DNA of 64,000 bases, taken from NCBI RefSeq assembly GCF_910592395.1, contig NC_088308.1, positions 6,897,001-6,961,000 of the forward strand, in the 5' to 3' direction. Each line of letters opens with the position of its first letter. Positions within the stretch are counted from its first letter, which is position 1. Positions 1 through 15,423 of this stretch are shown piece by piece. The notes beneath the pieces were generated by a model that was not told the origin of the DNA, did no database searches, and was given only the letters and a program-made list of their open reading frames with translations. The DNA comes from Lineus longissimus. Its lineage: Eukaryota; Nemertea; Pilidiophora; Heteronemertea; Lineidae. Both the position numbers and the translations under genes were made by a program.

Positions 1-3729
<3,729 letters not shown>

Positions 3730-4338
3730 AGAAAACTGAAAACTGAAGAAGTGCATAAGACTGTTTTATATGATGATGAAATGAATTTGAGGGGTCGCTT
3801 TCCAATTAAAACCAAAACAGTAAATTTGACAATCTTTCGACCAAACTTGTCTGCGTGATAAAAACCCTCAGAACATGCAAACTTCCTCATCATCCAGTAC
3901 TGTAATCTGGTTAATTCTGGTGAACATCATAGAAATATAAAAGTCAAAAGATTACCCCTGGGCCTTGCATAATTTTAAGCCAGATGAAGATCTTGTTCCT
4001 CTTACGATTGATATATTTTCCTTGACAGCTTTATTTTCCTGTGTGCTGCTGTCCTTATTTCTTTGATATCTGCCCATACCAAAAGGCTCACATTGTAGTT
4101 TTAATGGGTAATCAGTGATAATATGTACCGGTATGTATCTTGCTACATTCACATTGATGGGAATGTGTGTACTTGTTTTGTTGAAGGGAAAGGGACACGG
4201 CCACTTGAGACATGAGATGTACCTCATTGACATCCTGTGTCCTACATTGTCGTAATAGATTGTCATACTTCAGTGTGGTTCTTTCATTTTATCCTTGGGC
4301 CACACTTATTTCATTTGTTGGATTACAGATTTTTGCAT

Positions 4339-4428
4339 CTACAGGGTGGCCCAGAGAATTTTTCCCTAACACAATGGAAGCACAATAGAATTCTATTGTG
4401 CAAGGGAGATTTCAGGGCCACTCTGTAG
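4339..4428. mobile_element. 90-bp palindromic MITE-like element
   Basis: The ends are near-perfect inverted repeats: CTACAGGGTGGCCC on the left and GGGCCACTCTGTAG on the right. At the centre is an exact 20-nt palindrome, CACAATAGAATTCTATTGTG, at 4381-4400. The whole element can fold into a hairpin. There is no coding capacity. I read it as a small non-autonomous DNA element; target-site duplications are not obvious. Confidence 0.6.
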
Positions 4429-5097
4429 TGTTGGGGAACTGCCGAGTCTTACGTCCATCATTGATGATTGACTGGGAGAAAAGTTTCTTTGCCTTGTAAA
4501 ATGCGCAGCAGGAAATAAACTAGTGAAAGTGGTTATGCTGAATTTTATTTTTTCCTCATTCAGGTTTTTGATATGTGGCGATTCTGTTCAATCCAACATA
4601 AAATATGCCTGGCCTAAAGAAATTGATTCACTTGTATTTCTAGTTTTGTTATTTCATGGCTTATAATAAACAGTGTTATTCGTTAACTGCTTCTCGCAAA
4701 AAACATGCAGACATTATCTCTGTCTTAACAAACATAGACTGTCGTCTGTTTTCATTGACGATGAATGGATATTTTGCCTATCCTGAAGAGACAATTATTT
4801 TGTTTTGTTTGAATCACCAATTTACTTTCTTTTTCCACTATTCAGCCCTGGGCCAATTTCAAAAAGCTGTCTTTCGTGTCAGCATTTTGGTGGCAGAGTA
4901 AAAATGCTCTTAATGAATCAACGCAACTATTTTGGTGGGAATTTGTCTTAAAGCACCTTACTTTTATATCCTGATCAACATTTACTTTGCTCCCAAAATG
5001 TTGTCATGCCACTTCTTGGATTCAGCCCACGCCCTGTATTATTATTTCTGGCACTTGTGCTATGCGTTTCAGTCAGTCAAGAATGTGAATCTTCATA

Positions 5098-5288
5098 TAC
5101 AATGGTGAAAGGAACCTCCCTCAGCAGACACCTCCCTGCTAAGGACACCCTCTCTATCAAGGATGGTGCATTTGGTCCCAAATCAATCTTTTCCATTCAC
5201 TTTGACCTCTGTAGTCAGAACACCTCTCAATTAGGACAGCATTTGTCAGTCCCAAGGGTGTCCTCAATAGAGAGGTTCAATGTAGTGA
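5098..5288 (-). mobile_element. Inverted-repeat (MITE-like) element, copy A
   Basis: This is a copy of a roughly 165-190-bp family found at least six times in the window. The left end has GGAACCTCCCTCAGCAGACA and the right end has the reverse-oriented GTCCTCAATAGAGAGGTTC. Inside are the family words GACCTC, GGACAGCATTTGTCAGTC and GTCC..ATAGAGAGG. Relative to the copy at 10914 it lies on the minus strand. It is non-coding and sits in the UBE2D spacer. Confidence 0.65.
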
Positions 5289-5334
5289 GGTAAATCTTTT
5301 CAAACCAGGCGAGACTTGTTTATGAGTTGGTTCT

Positions 5335-5445
5335 CAGGTTTGTATTAACTGCAATATTTAAAGCACTTTCATTCCCCAGCCTAATCCAGAAACATTCCTG
5401 TAGAAACCAAGCTTCCCAGTGTTTCATTTTGGAGGAATTGTTGAT
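5335..5445 (-). mobile_element. SINE-like fragment (3' part)
   Basis: Read on the minus strand it contains GTTTCTGGATTAGGCTGGGG followed by AATGAAAGTGC. This matches the corresponding segment of the better preserved copies at 7910-8110 (minus) and 18060-18330 (plus). The tRNA-like head is not recognisable. It is probably an old, truncated insertion. Confidence 0.4.
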
Positions 5446-7022
5446 GAGAAAATCTTCGACCATCCGAAAAATTAGATTTATCCCAGTTTGTGTTTTTGTT
5501 GGCGAGGCAACTTTGGGCACCAACCAATAACAAGTTGGGCCTATGTACCAGTACATGCTCACACAAGTAGGTCAACATCTGAGATTTGGCTTGCGATACT
5601 TTTTCCCCGTCTAAACACAGCAAAGGTTTGTCATGTAATGTATGGAGCTTCAAATCGTTGGCTGACCAAATTCACGAAAATATTTTCTGAGACCTCAATG
5701 TCTTTTAAAATAACAACAATGTATCTAAACTTGCTTTCTCACTTCTTATTGCTAATCATTAGCTTAATATTTAATTATTTGTAACATTAAACGGTTTATT
5801 TATTGTGCATTGAATAAGAAGTATGACCATGTGGTGACGAGAAGACATTTTGAAAGGCACTTCATTTCAAAATCCATATACATGTATGGTCATCTAGCTC
5901 AAACATTTTCTTCTTCACACTGAAGTCTGTCTGTACATGTCTGCAGGTAAACTCTTTCCGTTGATAATACACTAGTCCAACCTGAATAAGGTATTTTCTT
6001 ATTTATTTTGAAAATTATACCCCTGGTCAGCTCAGCCTCCGGTAGCCCTTGTTTCTTTCGTTGGCTCTTGACACATCCTCTACTGGACCAATGCGAGAAA
6101 GAGCTAATTTCTTCCCCAATATCAGCTGAAATAGCTGGCCTGACTGTTGCAGTTCTAATGGATGGATTGCAAAACCTATTGCCCCTCCAGTTAATGAACT
6201 ATCCAGGGGGGAGTAGGATATTTGGTGTGAACTAATTGGCCATGGTTATCCAGGATGTTATGATTCTGTGTGCAGAATACCGATGCATGTTGTGTGTGGT
6301 GTGGATCCTATTACATGGGATTGGCTTTCTGGATCAGTCTATTGATGCCAACACAACAACCAGTGAGTGGCCCAATTAAAATGAAAATGATTCAGATGTA
6401 CACTGTACTGTTGTCCTGTACTTTGATCATGTTGATTGTTATAGTTGACTGACTGAGTCAAGTTCAGGCTTATTCAGATTAACTTGTAAGTATTTTGTTC
6501 ATGCACAATTCCTGACCTATTTGGATTGTGCGATTGTTTTGAAATTGTCAACTGGGCCTGTTCTGTTGGAACAAAGCCAAAAAAGTACTGAAAGCTGAGA
6601 AATATTTGTGGCTAAACTTTGTGGTTTTGTGTAATTTCATATCTTCTTGGAGCTTTCAGTTAAGCTTTTTTGACAACTCCAGGACAATAATTTCAGTTAA
6701 AATTTAGATTTTCTATCTAGCACCCATCGATATATTTTCGCGATTATCTGTAAATGCATCCATTTTAATAAAAGGCGCACAAATATTTCCAGGTTAACAG
6801 TAATCTTAATCTAATGCATTTTCAAGTGAAGAAACCAGTGATTCTGAAATCCGAAATGTGCATGGTTGCTCTCTTCGACTCACTCTGGACTACTGCTCAC
6901 AGGACGTCTGTCGTAAAGGAATATCAGATCGAGGTATAAACTGAAAAATCGGTAAACCTATCATGGGGAGATAAATGTCTTGTCAATGTCATTTGTTTGT
7001 AAAAATAGATACTTCAGACTAA

Positions 7023-7184
<162 letters not shown>

Positions 7185-10100
7185 GGAAGGCAAAAACAAC
7201 TGCAAAAGACTGTTTTATACAACTTGAAGGGTCATTTGATTTACTCAGCCTGTCATTCTTACAATCAGACCCTTCTTTGTGTGACAGAACCTACAAGAAA
7301 TGGAACACGCTTTATAGAGTAATCACGTGGGGTATTATAATTGGAAACTGTTGATTCTGAAGGTAATTCCTCTGAAAACTTGTCACTTGGGAAGTGTTCA
7401 AAGATGTGAATGTAAGTTAGCACTGATCAAAATGCAAAAACTTTTTTTTATAATGTCTGAGGTTGAACGTTTTCAATGTAGCCTTTATGACCGAGAAATT
7501 TTGGGTTGAACTTGGGTTCTGGTGCATAAAATTGTGCTCCAACTTATGTTGACTCTAATTTTTTTTATGTTCATAGACATCGTTATTTCCAATGTGCTGC
7601 TGTAATATTAACTTGTGCTCCGTTCCCTCGTTTTACGTAACAATTTCTTGACGGTTTCCTTTGTTTATACAGAAGCGAGAGGGGTTTGCTCAGGCAGGTT
7701 AAGATATTCTTGTTTGCTTGATGAACATCCTTCTCCAAATGCTTCATTCTGTATGAAGGTAGATCGGTAAATACTTTTTGTTTTTATAAGGGTCACAAGA
7801 TACATCAAACAATTTAGATGACAGCCTCAGGTAACATTGGCAGTTCAAAATATGCCTTTTAAAAAAGTGTAATTTTGCCTAAATTTCCTTTGGGACCCTC
7901 AATCTGTCGTGGCCAAGTGTGCATATGAATCGTTGTGGGGCACTTTATATGATACAAGTCTAATTCATTCCCCAGCCAAACCCAGAAACTTTTCTGTGCA
8001 ATGTAAAAACAGCCGAGCTTGGCCATCTCGGGCCAGTCAGAAGTACTGAGTAACACTGACTGAGCCGTGAACCTGTGACCTTCCAATCACAAGCCAGATG
8101 CTTCTCTAAAATAAAAAAATGTTCATAAAACATCATAAATTCTTGCTAAACTCGGTTATTCTGCCCCTAACCTGTTGACTGGTGTAATAAAACTGAATGA
8201 ACACACAATTCCCTGCCTGGACATAATGGAAGGGTCATTGTGCATCTGAGCCTAATCGTGTGTTTGTGTGTGGGGTGGGGGTTATATTGTATACCCAGTG
8301 TAAGCACAGCAGCGGGGATCCTAGGGAAATAAGTAGATTTTTCACTTGTAGGAAAAAGATGCTTTTTACTTGCCACACCTTTAGATTTGGTAGCTTGTCC
8401 AAGAAACTGTCTGGATCCTTTTAAACCAAACTTTGAATAATTCTGCCATGTAGGTTTCTCACAGTGGCCGAAAGGCCGTTGACTTTTTCTGCTGAAAAGG
8501 CCTATAGTGGAAAATCTCATTTTGGTATCCTAGATTTTATGCGGGTCTTTTTCTGCCAAACTTGATGCAGGCGTTGACGAAAACTTAAAGGTTAACAATT
8601 TCCATCAGTCTTTAAAAATTGACGACCTTTCAAATAGCGCTTAAATGATTATGTGTTGATGGGAATACCTTATATAATTCACCAGTTTTCTTTGTTGGTT
8701 ATCAAAAATTGGCTTCTTGCACTTCAGTGATGTTTATACTTTTTGTTTAAAAAAGGTGAATATTTATGTATGTTGTAATTCGATGTGCATCTTTTATATC
8801 TTTGGAAAGTTTCCTTTTGATTGATGAACTTGGACAAACGTTGTTGATACTGCAAACCCCTTGTGATCCGAAAGTCCATTTGTACATTTTTTTTTGCATT
8901 GTTTTGAGCTCTGGAGCACAAACTACTTGTACTTGTATCTTAATAAAATATCAGAATATCTAATATTGTCATGTTACAGTATGTTATAGGGATCATCTCA
9001 AATTGCTTGATGCCATGAGAGATGAAAATTTTTATCTCTCTGAAAATAATTGGTTTGAGTGAGGACACTGACAATTTGGTGTTCTTTATGTTTGGACTTT
9101 TGGATGATAACAGAGGAAAGAAGTGACAAAGTTTGTCGGAGAAGTGGCTAACCCCCTTCCCAGCTGAAAACCTTGTCATTTCATAGAATCGATTAACTTT
9201 GAGATGATCCCTTTGCAGAACAAAGGCAAGCTTTGTTCGGCTCACTTGTAATACAAATTGAGCAGTGTTTGGCTCACTTTTAATATGGATTGAGCGATGT
9301 TCGGCTCATTTCTGGATTTCTGATGTTGGTTATCATTCCACTGAAGCAATGTTTGTAGTGTTGCCTGCAACACTGGCATGCATATATTGAATTTATCATC
9401 GATTTGTTGTCAATTTTTTTGTAAGATTCACCATGTCTTTTAATGGCCAAAGTGGTTGTTTAAGATTTGAAAGGGAAGAAAGGCAAATACAGTTTTACTC
9501 ATTTCGACACATCACTGTCAGGAAATCTATCGAAAGTATGGACAAATTTAAAGTATATTCTGATTGGGTTTGCCTTGTATGCTGTCAGCTTTAAAATTCT
9601 TCATTCGTTTGAAGTGTTGATTTTAAATGATTGGACAGATTTTATGCCAGGGGTGGGGAGGGTGGTCTCTAAGGTGATAGGTTATGATGTTCAATGAAAA
9701 GGTGCAAAGTTTCATGAGATTTAGATGTTCAAGGAAAAGGTGCAAGGCTCTGTGTTCATGTAGACAGTGTTCTCAGCGATCAAAGTTATTTGTTTACCAA
9801 TATAACATGTGCTTATCATTGAGAGAGAAAAAAGATGACACATTTATTATACCCCTCAAACGTTGGAATGAAATGTAGGAGGGCCTGGTTTCTTTTGTAT
9901 TTTAAACCATTTACCTTTTAACTACAGTGGCTGTGGTCAGTTGGTTCCAGCTGAAATTCCTGTGAAATAAGTTGTTAAACAGTGCACCCTTCAATTAAAA
10001 CTCTGGCCAAAGTTTTTCCTATGCTGATGACTGGTCAGTTTCTTGTTTTCACTTCGTGTGACAAGCTAGCAAATGTATTTGAGTTGGCAGAATTTTTTGC

Positions 10101-10913
10101 ATTAGTTATCTAGAATGAGTCAATAGATGTTGTATTCTGTTTCATTCTAGAAAACCCATTTCTACTGAAGTGTTAGGCAATACGCTGGGTATACAATAAA
10201 ATTGACAGTAAGTTTGTGTAGATGTACAATATCTTGATTAGCAGCCGCATTCCGTGCATAGAGTCCTCAACGTAGTTATCCTCTTCATTTCAAAGTTGAT
10301 ATGCATCTGATGAAGTTGTTTCAAACACCATGCTACTGTAATGTTTGTGCCCCTTAATTTTCATTTTTCAAATTTTATGGCTGCCAAAAAGAAAATTATT
10401 TGAAAATATGTATAATACAGCGCTGTCAAGCCCAAGTCGAATCTGAAATGAATAGCCATTCTGACTGAGCTGTTCTTAATATGAGTAAAAAGTAGTAAAT
10501 GCTTTTACTTTAGTTTTGTACCAAAAGAGTTGGTACAAACCTGCATTGGAATAGTAAAAGCATTTGCTAGTCTTTGTTCAGATCACCCAAAAAGGGAATA
10601 CCCCATTGACTGTAATCAGGATTTTGTACATGTACGTAACTCCTGTTGAGAAAAAAGCTTGTTCTCCGTACCAATACGTTGTTGTTTTTCTTCATCCAAA
10701 AAATCGAGGTTTTCCTCTCCCAGTCGGCCCATAGCATAGATGGAGATGTGCTAGGATACCTAGCAGCTAACATATAATGAGGGAGGAAAGGTGGAGTATG
10801 GATTACAATAGTAAAACCACCATAGTGGCATTTTTCCGAGGAAGCAGAACACACCAGTGATTGGTCACATTGGCCTCGGAAACCAATCCTGGTTGTGCAC
10901 GATGAATTATAAG
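7185..10913 (+). other. Copy-3 3' UTR and intergenic DNA
   Basis: No gene was recognised. Visible items are a SINE (7910-8110, minus), a short three-unit repeat around TTCGGCTCACTT and GATTGAGC (about 9234-9312), and a hairpin with AAATGCTTTTACT/AGTAAAAGCATTT arms (about 10497-10564). The open frames here lack splice context and protein-like composition. Confidence 0.4.
7910..8110 (-). mobile_element. tRNA-derived SINE
   Basis: On the minus strand the head reads GCATCTGGCTTGTGATTGG, then AAGGTCACAGGTTCACGG. This is the anticodon-arm and B-box region of a tRNA-like promoter. The body contains GGCCCGAGATGGCCAAG and GGCTGGGGAATGA, then CATATAAAGTGCC. The body matches the plus-strand copy at 18060-18330. 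It is non-autonomous and would be mobilised by a LINE. Confidence 0.6.
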
Positions 10914-11094
10914 TACAGTAGAACCTCTCTATTAAGGACACCCTCGGGACTGACAAGTGCTGTCCTTAAAAGAGAGGTGTCCTGATTAGAGAGATCAAAA
11001 TGAATGGAAACAACCGCTTTGGGACTAAACTAGTGTCCTTCATAGAGAGGTTGTCCTTAATAGAGAGGTGTCCGCTAGGGGAGGTTCCACTGTA
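10914..11094 (+). mobile_element. Inverted-repeat (MITE-like) element, copy B
   Basis: This is the best preserved copy of the family. The left end is TACAGTAGAACCTCTCTATT followed by AAGGACACC. The right end is the inverted GGTGTCCGC, then GGGGAGGTTCCACTGTA. Internal GTCC/GGAC words are themselves repeated and inverted, so the element can fold extensively. It has no open frame of note. Confidence 0.7.
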
Positions 11095-11419
11095 TAAGGA
11101 ATGCCAACGGATTTTGTCTGCAGTAAATCCAAATTCTGGTAATCCCTGACCTCCCAATGGGACACCCTGTATCACCCTCGCCTTGGAGTTTGATCAACCT
11201 CTTGATTCTTTGCATGTAGCTTTAACTGTCGTTTATACCAAGCATGGATTATTTCTAAAATGCACAATCACTCGAGATGTGCATTACATTCATCCAGAAC
11301 AAAACTGTCTCGAATAAAAATTTATGCAGGTGTGATATGATCATCATGGTGATGGTACACACAATGTTACTTATGCTGGGATGGATTTCTGATAGACAGC
11401 CGAAAGGACAAATTAAGCT

Positions 11420-12914
11420 TGTATGCAGAAACCATTCACAACCAAGGACAACTGACCCATGCAATCAACCAACTTCCGTTTTGGACAATCGGTGTCCCCT
11501 CAAAAACCAAGCTGTCCTGGTCCATCATAGGTGAAACAAAAAAGAAAACACCCAACTTGTCTGACTTCAGATTCCAAATGGGGTCATTTTCACCTAGTTC
11601 TCTCTTGGCATATAACTGCAGAGCCACGCTTGTCCTTCCACTGAACTGATAGGATGCAGACAATCAACTTCCACAATCGCTGTCCCTCGGCGACCAAGCT
11701 GTCCTGGAGGATTGGATATGATATAGAAAAACAAGTAAATACATGTACCCAACTGGATTGCCCTCTGAATCCGAGTTGGGTAAGTTTGACCCAGTTCTTT
11801 TTCGGCATGAAACTTCAGAGATGCACATTCAGCACTGAACTGACAGGATGTGGGCAATCAACTTCCACAATCACTGTCCCACAAGACCAAGCTGTCTTTA
11901 AGGATGTGTACACTGAAAAATGAGAAAATAACTCAATTGGCTTGTCGGACCTCTGAATCCAAGCTGGGTTGTTTTCACCATGTTCTCCCATGGCATATAA
12001 CTGCAGAGTCATGTTTGTACTTTCATTGAACTGATAGGTTACATCATTAACTTCCACAATCACTGTCCCGCAAGACCAAGCTGTCTTGGAGGATGTATAC
12101 ACTGAAAAATGAGAAAATTACTCAATTGGCTTGTCGGACGTCTTAATCCAAGCTGGGTTGTTTTCACCATGTTCTCCCATGGCATATAACTGCAGAGTCG
12201 CGTTTGTACTTTCACTGAACTGATAGGTTACATCATTAACTTCCACAATCACTGTACCACAAGACCAAGCTGTCTTTGACGATGTATACACTGAAACATG
12301 AGACAATAACTCAATTGGCTTGTCGGACCTCTCAATCCAAGCTGGGTTGTTTTCACCATGTTCTCCCATGGCATATAACTGCAGAGTCGCGTTTGTACTT
12401 TCATTGAACTGATAGGTTACATCATTAACTTCCACAATCACTGTCCCACAAGACCAAGCTGTCTTTGAGGATGTATTTACTGAAAAATGAGAAAATAACT
12501 CAATTGGCTTGTCGGACCTCTGAATCCAAGCTGGGTTGTTTTCACCTAGTTCTCCCATGGCATATAACTGCAGAGCCACGATTGTACTTTCACTGAACTG
12601 ATGGGTTACATCATTAACTTCCACAATCACTGTCCCACAAGACCAAGGTGTCTTTGAGGATGTATTTACACTGAAAAATGAGAAAATTACTCAATTGGCT
12701 TGTCGGACCTCTGAATCCAAGCTGGGTTGTTTTCACCATGTTCTCCCATGGCATATAACTGCAGGGCCACGTTTGTACTTTCATTGAACTGATGGGTTGC
12801 ATCAGCCCATTGACTGAGCAGTACCTGTTCAACTGTTGTTTGGTGAACACGCGCTGCTATTTGTCCACTGGGCTTCAACCACAAGGTTTGACTTCCAGTA
12901 TCAATTCTAGTCAC
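11420..12914 (-). repeat. 189-bp tandem array encoding a 63-aa repeat (degenerate)
   Basis: There are about eight units. The CAATTGGCTTGTCGGA anchor recurs at 11934, 12123, 12312, 12501 and 12692, giving a period of exactly 189 bp (last step 191). The distal units at 11420-11900 are more diverged. On the minus strand each unit reads as 63 codons with landmarks SDKPIELFSHFSVYTSS, TAWSCGTVIVEVNDV, TYQFNESTNATLQLYAMG and EHGENNPAWIQR. Two units carry an in-frame stop (GAGTAA where the others read GAGTTA), and the 2-bp step breaks the frame. The longest continuous frame is therefore 12118-12630 (170 codons). The unit begins after TRIDTGSQTLWL at 12914. I recognise no family. It may be a decayed repeat-protein gene or a satellite that still keeps codon phase. 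Confidence 0.6.
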
Positions 12915-14160
12915 CAGTAGTACTGATGTGTAGACCCTCCTAAAATCCTTTATAATAAGTTAAAGGAACTGATTCCTAACTGGAGGTACTGGTTGTCTCA
13001 CCTGTCACTGCGAGGGTGAAGCTGGAGTTTAGGTTAAAACCAAGGTGGGGAGTCAAGGATTTGGGCAAAAAGACAGTTTCAAGTGGTATGGCGAGACAGC
13101 CAATACTATAGTGAGGTATCAAATGTGATTTTGACTGCTGTTATGTTTTGTAACCATAGCAGGTGTTGTTTGCGTATAAGAATAACCACTGCCATCAAAA
13201 CAAGGCACATTGGGTGCATAGTGTACTATACACTGTAAACTATGGTTTATAATTGTGATCAAGGTGTTTTAGAATTGACTGCCATTCCTACAGGGTGTTG
13301 AAGAAAGACAGCAGGAAACACTACAACATGCATCTTCTTCTTACATATTTTGTTTACTTTTAATGGCTATACTACAGTCCCAGGCCTATATCTCTAATAA
13401 ACCTGGCACCGTATGGCCGTAAGGCCAGTCACTCCATGTCCCCACTTCTGGAGCACATGTTCTGGTGTCTGATCTGATGTGTTGCAAAAGCACCTTCTGG
13501 ACTCATATTCATCTGCATGAGGTTGGCTTTAAGTCTGTGGTGGCCTGTCCTGAGACTAAAAGATGGCAGTCGCCCCTTTTAAGTCCATGTCTAGGAGAGT
13601 GTTGCATCTGAGGTCCTCTCTTCTCTCTTAACAGGTGTTTTTGTGGGCCTGTTTCAGGAGCGTCTCTGATCTATGTACATGTACATGTATACATGTACTG
13701 CATTCAAAGTCAGGAAGAGAACAAGAAGTTTGGGTAATTTCAACATAATTTAATACTTTTATACTGTGCTCTGTACAGAGATTCAATACAACCTAATTAG
13801 AAATTGAAATACATATTCAAGCGAAAAAGCAAATGTTTGTACCCTTATCCTTTGCAATGGAGAAAATGAGCTGAAGCTGCCAGTTTCGCTAAAGCGCCCA
13901 GGAAACGAGTGATTATACATGTAATCACTGCTATTTGATACAAAAGTGTCTCCCAACTGTGGGTAAAACCAGTATTTGCACCCGCTGGTCTTGCTGCGGC
14001 CGAAATGACCACTGAAAATGAGCGATTATCATCACATGCGACCAATAATGGATTAATCCATTATTGATGCTACTTAGGTAAATCACAGGTGGCAGTGATT
14101 TAAATTGCTCGTTAGCAAGGTACTTAATAAATGGTAAGCAATCATAGTAATCGCACCAAT
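12915..14160. other. Intergenic DNA with a LINE fragment
   Basis: It contains the LINE piece at 13425-13640, a run of alternating ACATGTACATGTA words near 13676-13700, and a divergent copy (about 13950-14050, minus) of a dispersed repeat also seen near 51270 and 63350. A minus-strand frame at 13004-13130 ends in a good donor (GACAG/GTGAGA). Its phase does not fit the next candidate exon, so it is not called. Confidence 0.35.
13425..13640 (-). mobile_element. LINE ORF2 C-terminal fragment (zinc-knuckle region)
   Basis: One minus-strand frame reads ESRRCFCNTSDQTPEHVLQ, the CxC..DQTxEHVLQ signature near the C terminus of endonuclease/reverse-transcriptase ORFs of non-LTR retrotransposons. It has stops and shifts on both sides, so it is a relic. 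The same family left a second fragment at 42490-42650. Confidence 0.6.
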
Positions 14161-15423
14161 TTATCGTTTATTCAATACTTGTGAGTATTGGAGACTAAAA
14201 TAATACATGATCATAACATTATTATATACAAATTCACATTTGAACTTCACATTTTACTCACAAAAACTATTTGTCCCAATATATTCAGCACATCAATTTT
14301 TGTTAATGATATGTTACAAATCACTGCTTCATCATTTCAACATGCAGTATATACAATGTACAACTCTTGACTCAACTGCTACATGTATGAACATGGCTGA
14401 TTACAGGACATACATGTATACTTTCAAACCAGTTTAAGATGTACTGCGTCGGGTTAATTCATGGGGAGACATTAAAAGTGAGAGCTTAGATGACAACGGT
14501 CCTAAAGGTTATTCCATAATCGGTGTTTACATGAAGCTATTTTTTTACAGATATTTACAGATCTTGACATCTTACATTGCATTATGTCATAACGCCAGCA
14601 TGACTTACTGACTTTAAGATATTTGGTGCGGGTTGATTCAGCCAATATTTACCAAGTTAGACAGTGACAAGAATGTACAAGTGATATGATTCACAACCTT
14701 TTGGCCACAACAAGGTTTCTATCCCCTAACCCACACAATTCTACATGAGCCTCTTCAGGTCCTAAAGTACAGTGGAACCTCCCTCAGCAGACACCATTCT
14801 TGGGAGCACAACCTCCCTCTCTATGACGGACAGTGCTTTGGTTCCAAACCAGTCGTTTCTAAAATTTGATCTCTGTAATCAGCACATCTAATAAGGAAGC
14901 GAGTAGTGTCCTTAATAGAGAGGTTCTACTGTAATTCAAGGGACAAAATCCAGAAATCTATGTATCTGTACAAAGTTTTATGCATTTCGCACAATAGTGA
15001 CTCCATTACGCATTAACATGAAAACACCTGACATTTACGAACTCAAAAAGCCCCCTGCTTGCATCATCATTCATAGAAAAGCACTGTAAGCTTTCTCATC
15101 GCAAATGATGCATGCGGTTCTTCAGGATTACATGTACAAATGACAAAACGAGACATCATCATGACCTCATTTCACGGTTGTGTGTGGAACAACAGACGGG
15201 AGGCCGCCATAGCAGATGCTTGCGTCTCACTCTGCATCTGTTGGGTGGAAAAAGTTCGCGCAGCCCCCACAGCTTGAAAGATAGATCTGAATGCAGGTGC
15301 CTCATTATTCTTGGAGGGTAAAAGATTTCTTTAGTTTCCACCGGCTTCATCCTCAACATCCGTGTCCATATCCTCGACCCCCGATAGCGACGCCTCAATC
15401 GTGAAGTTCCCCTGCAGTCTTTG
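14161..15423 (-). other. Probable 3' UTR of the KLHL2/3-type gene
   Basis: On the minus strand this follows the KLHL stop codon directly. The first clear AATAAA downstream is at 14167-14172, which would give a 3' UTR of about 1.25 kb. It includes an inverted-repeat element (14768-14933). The end is inferred from the signal alone. Confidence 0.45.
14768..14933 (-). mobile_element. Inverted-repeat (MITE-like) element, copy C
   Basis: The left end is TACAGTGGAACCTCCCTCAG followed by CAGACACC. The right end is GTCCTTAATAGAGAGGTTCT followed by ACTGTA, an inverted match. It lies in the probable 3' UTR of the KLHL gene, so it may be transcribed. Confidence 0.65.

Noticed and set aside
11934-12700. 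Treating each 189-bp unit as a separate exon of a mutually exclusive cassette
   Set aside because: Each has an acceptor-like tract, but the implied introns would be only about 38 nt and the exon length (about 151 nt) would break the frame.
12840-12914. IDTGSQTLWL as an aspartic-protease active site
   Set aside because: It resembles DTGSSNLWV, but no flap, second aspartate lobe or retroviral context follows. The sequence runs into the 63-aa repeat, so the match is probably chance.
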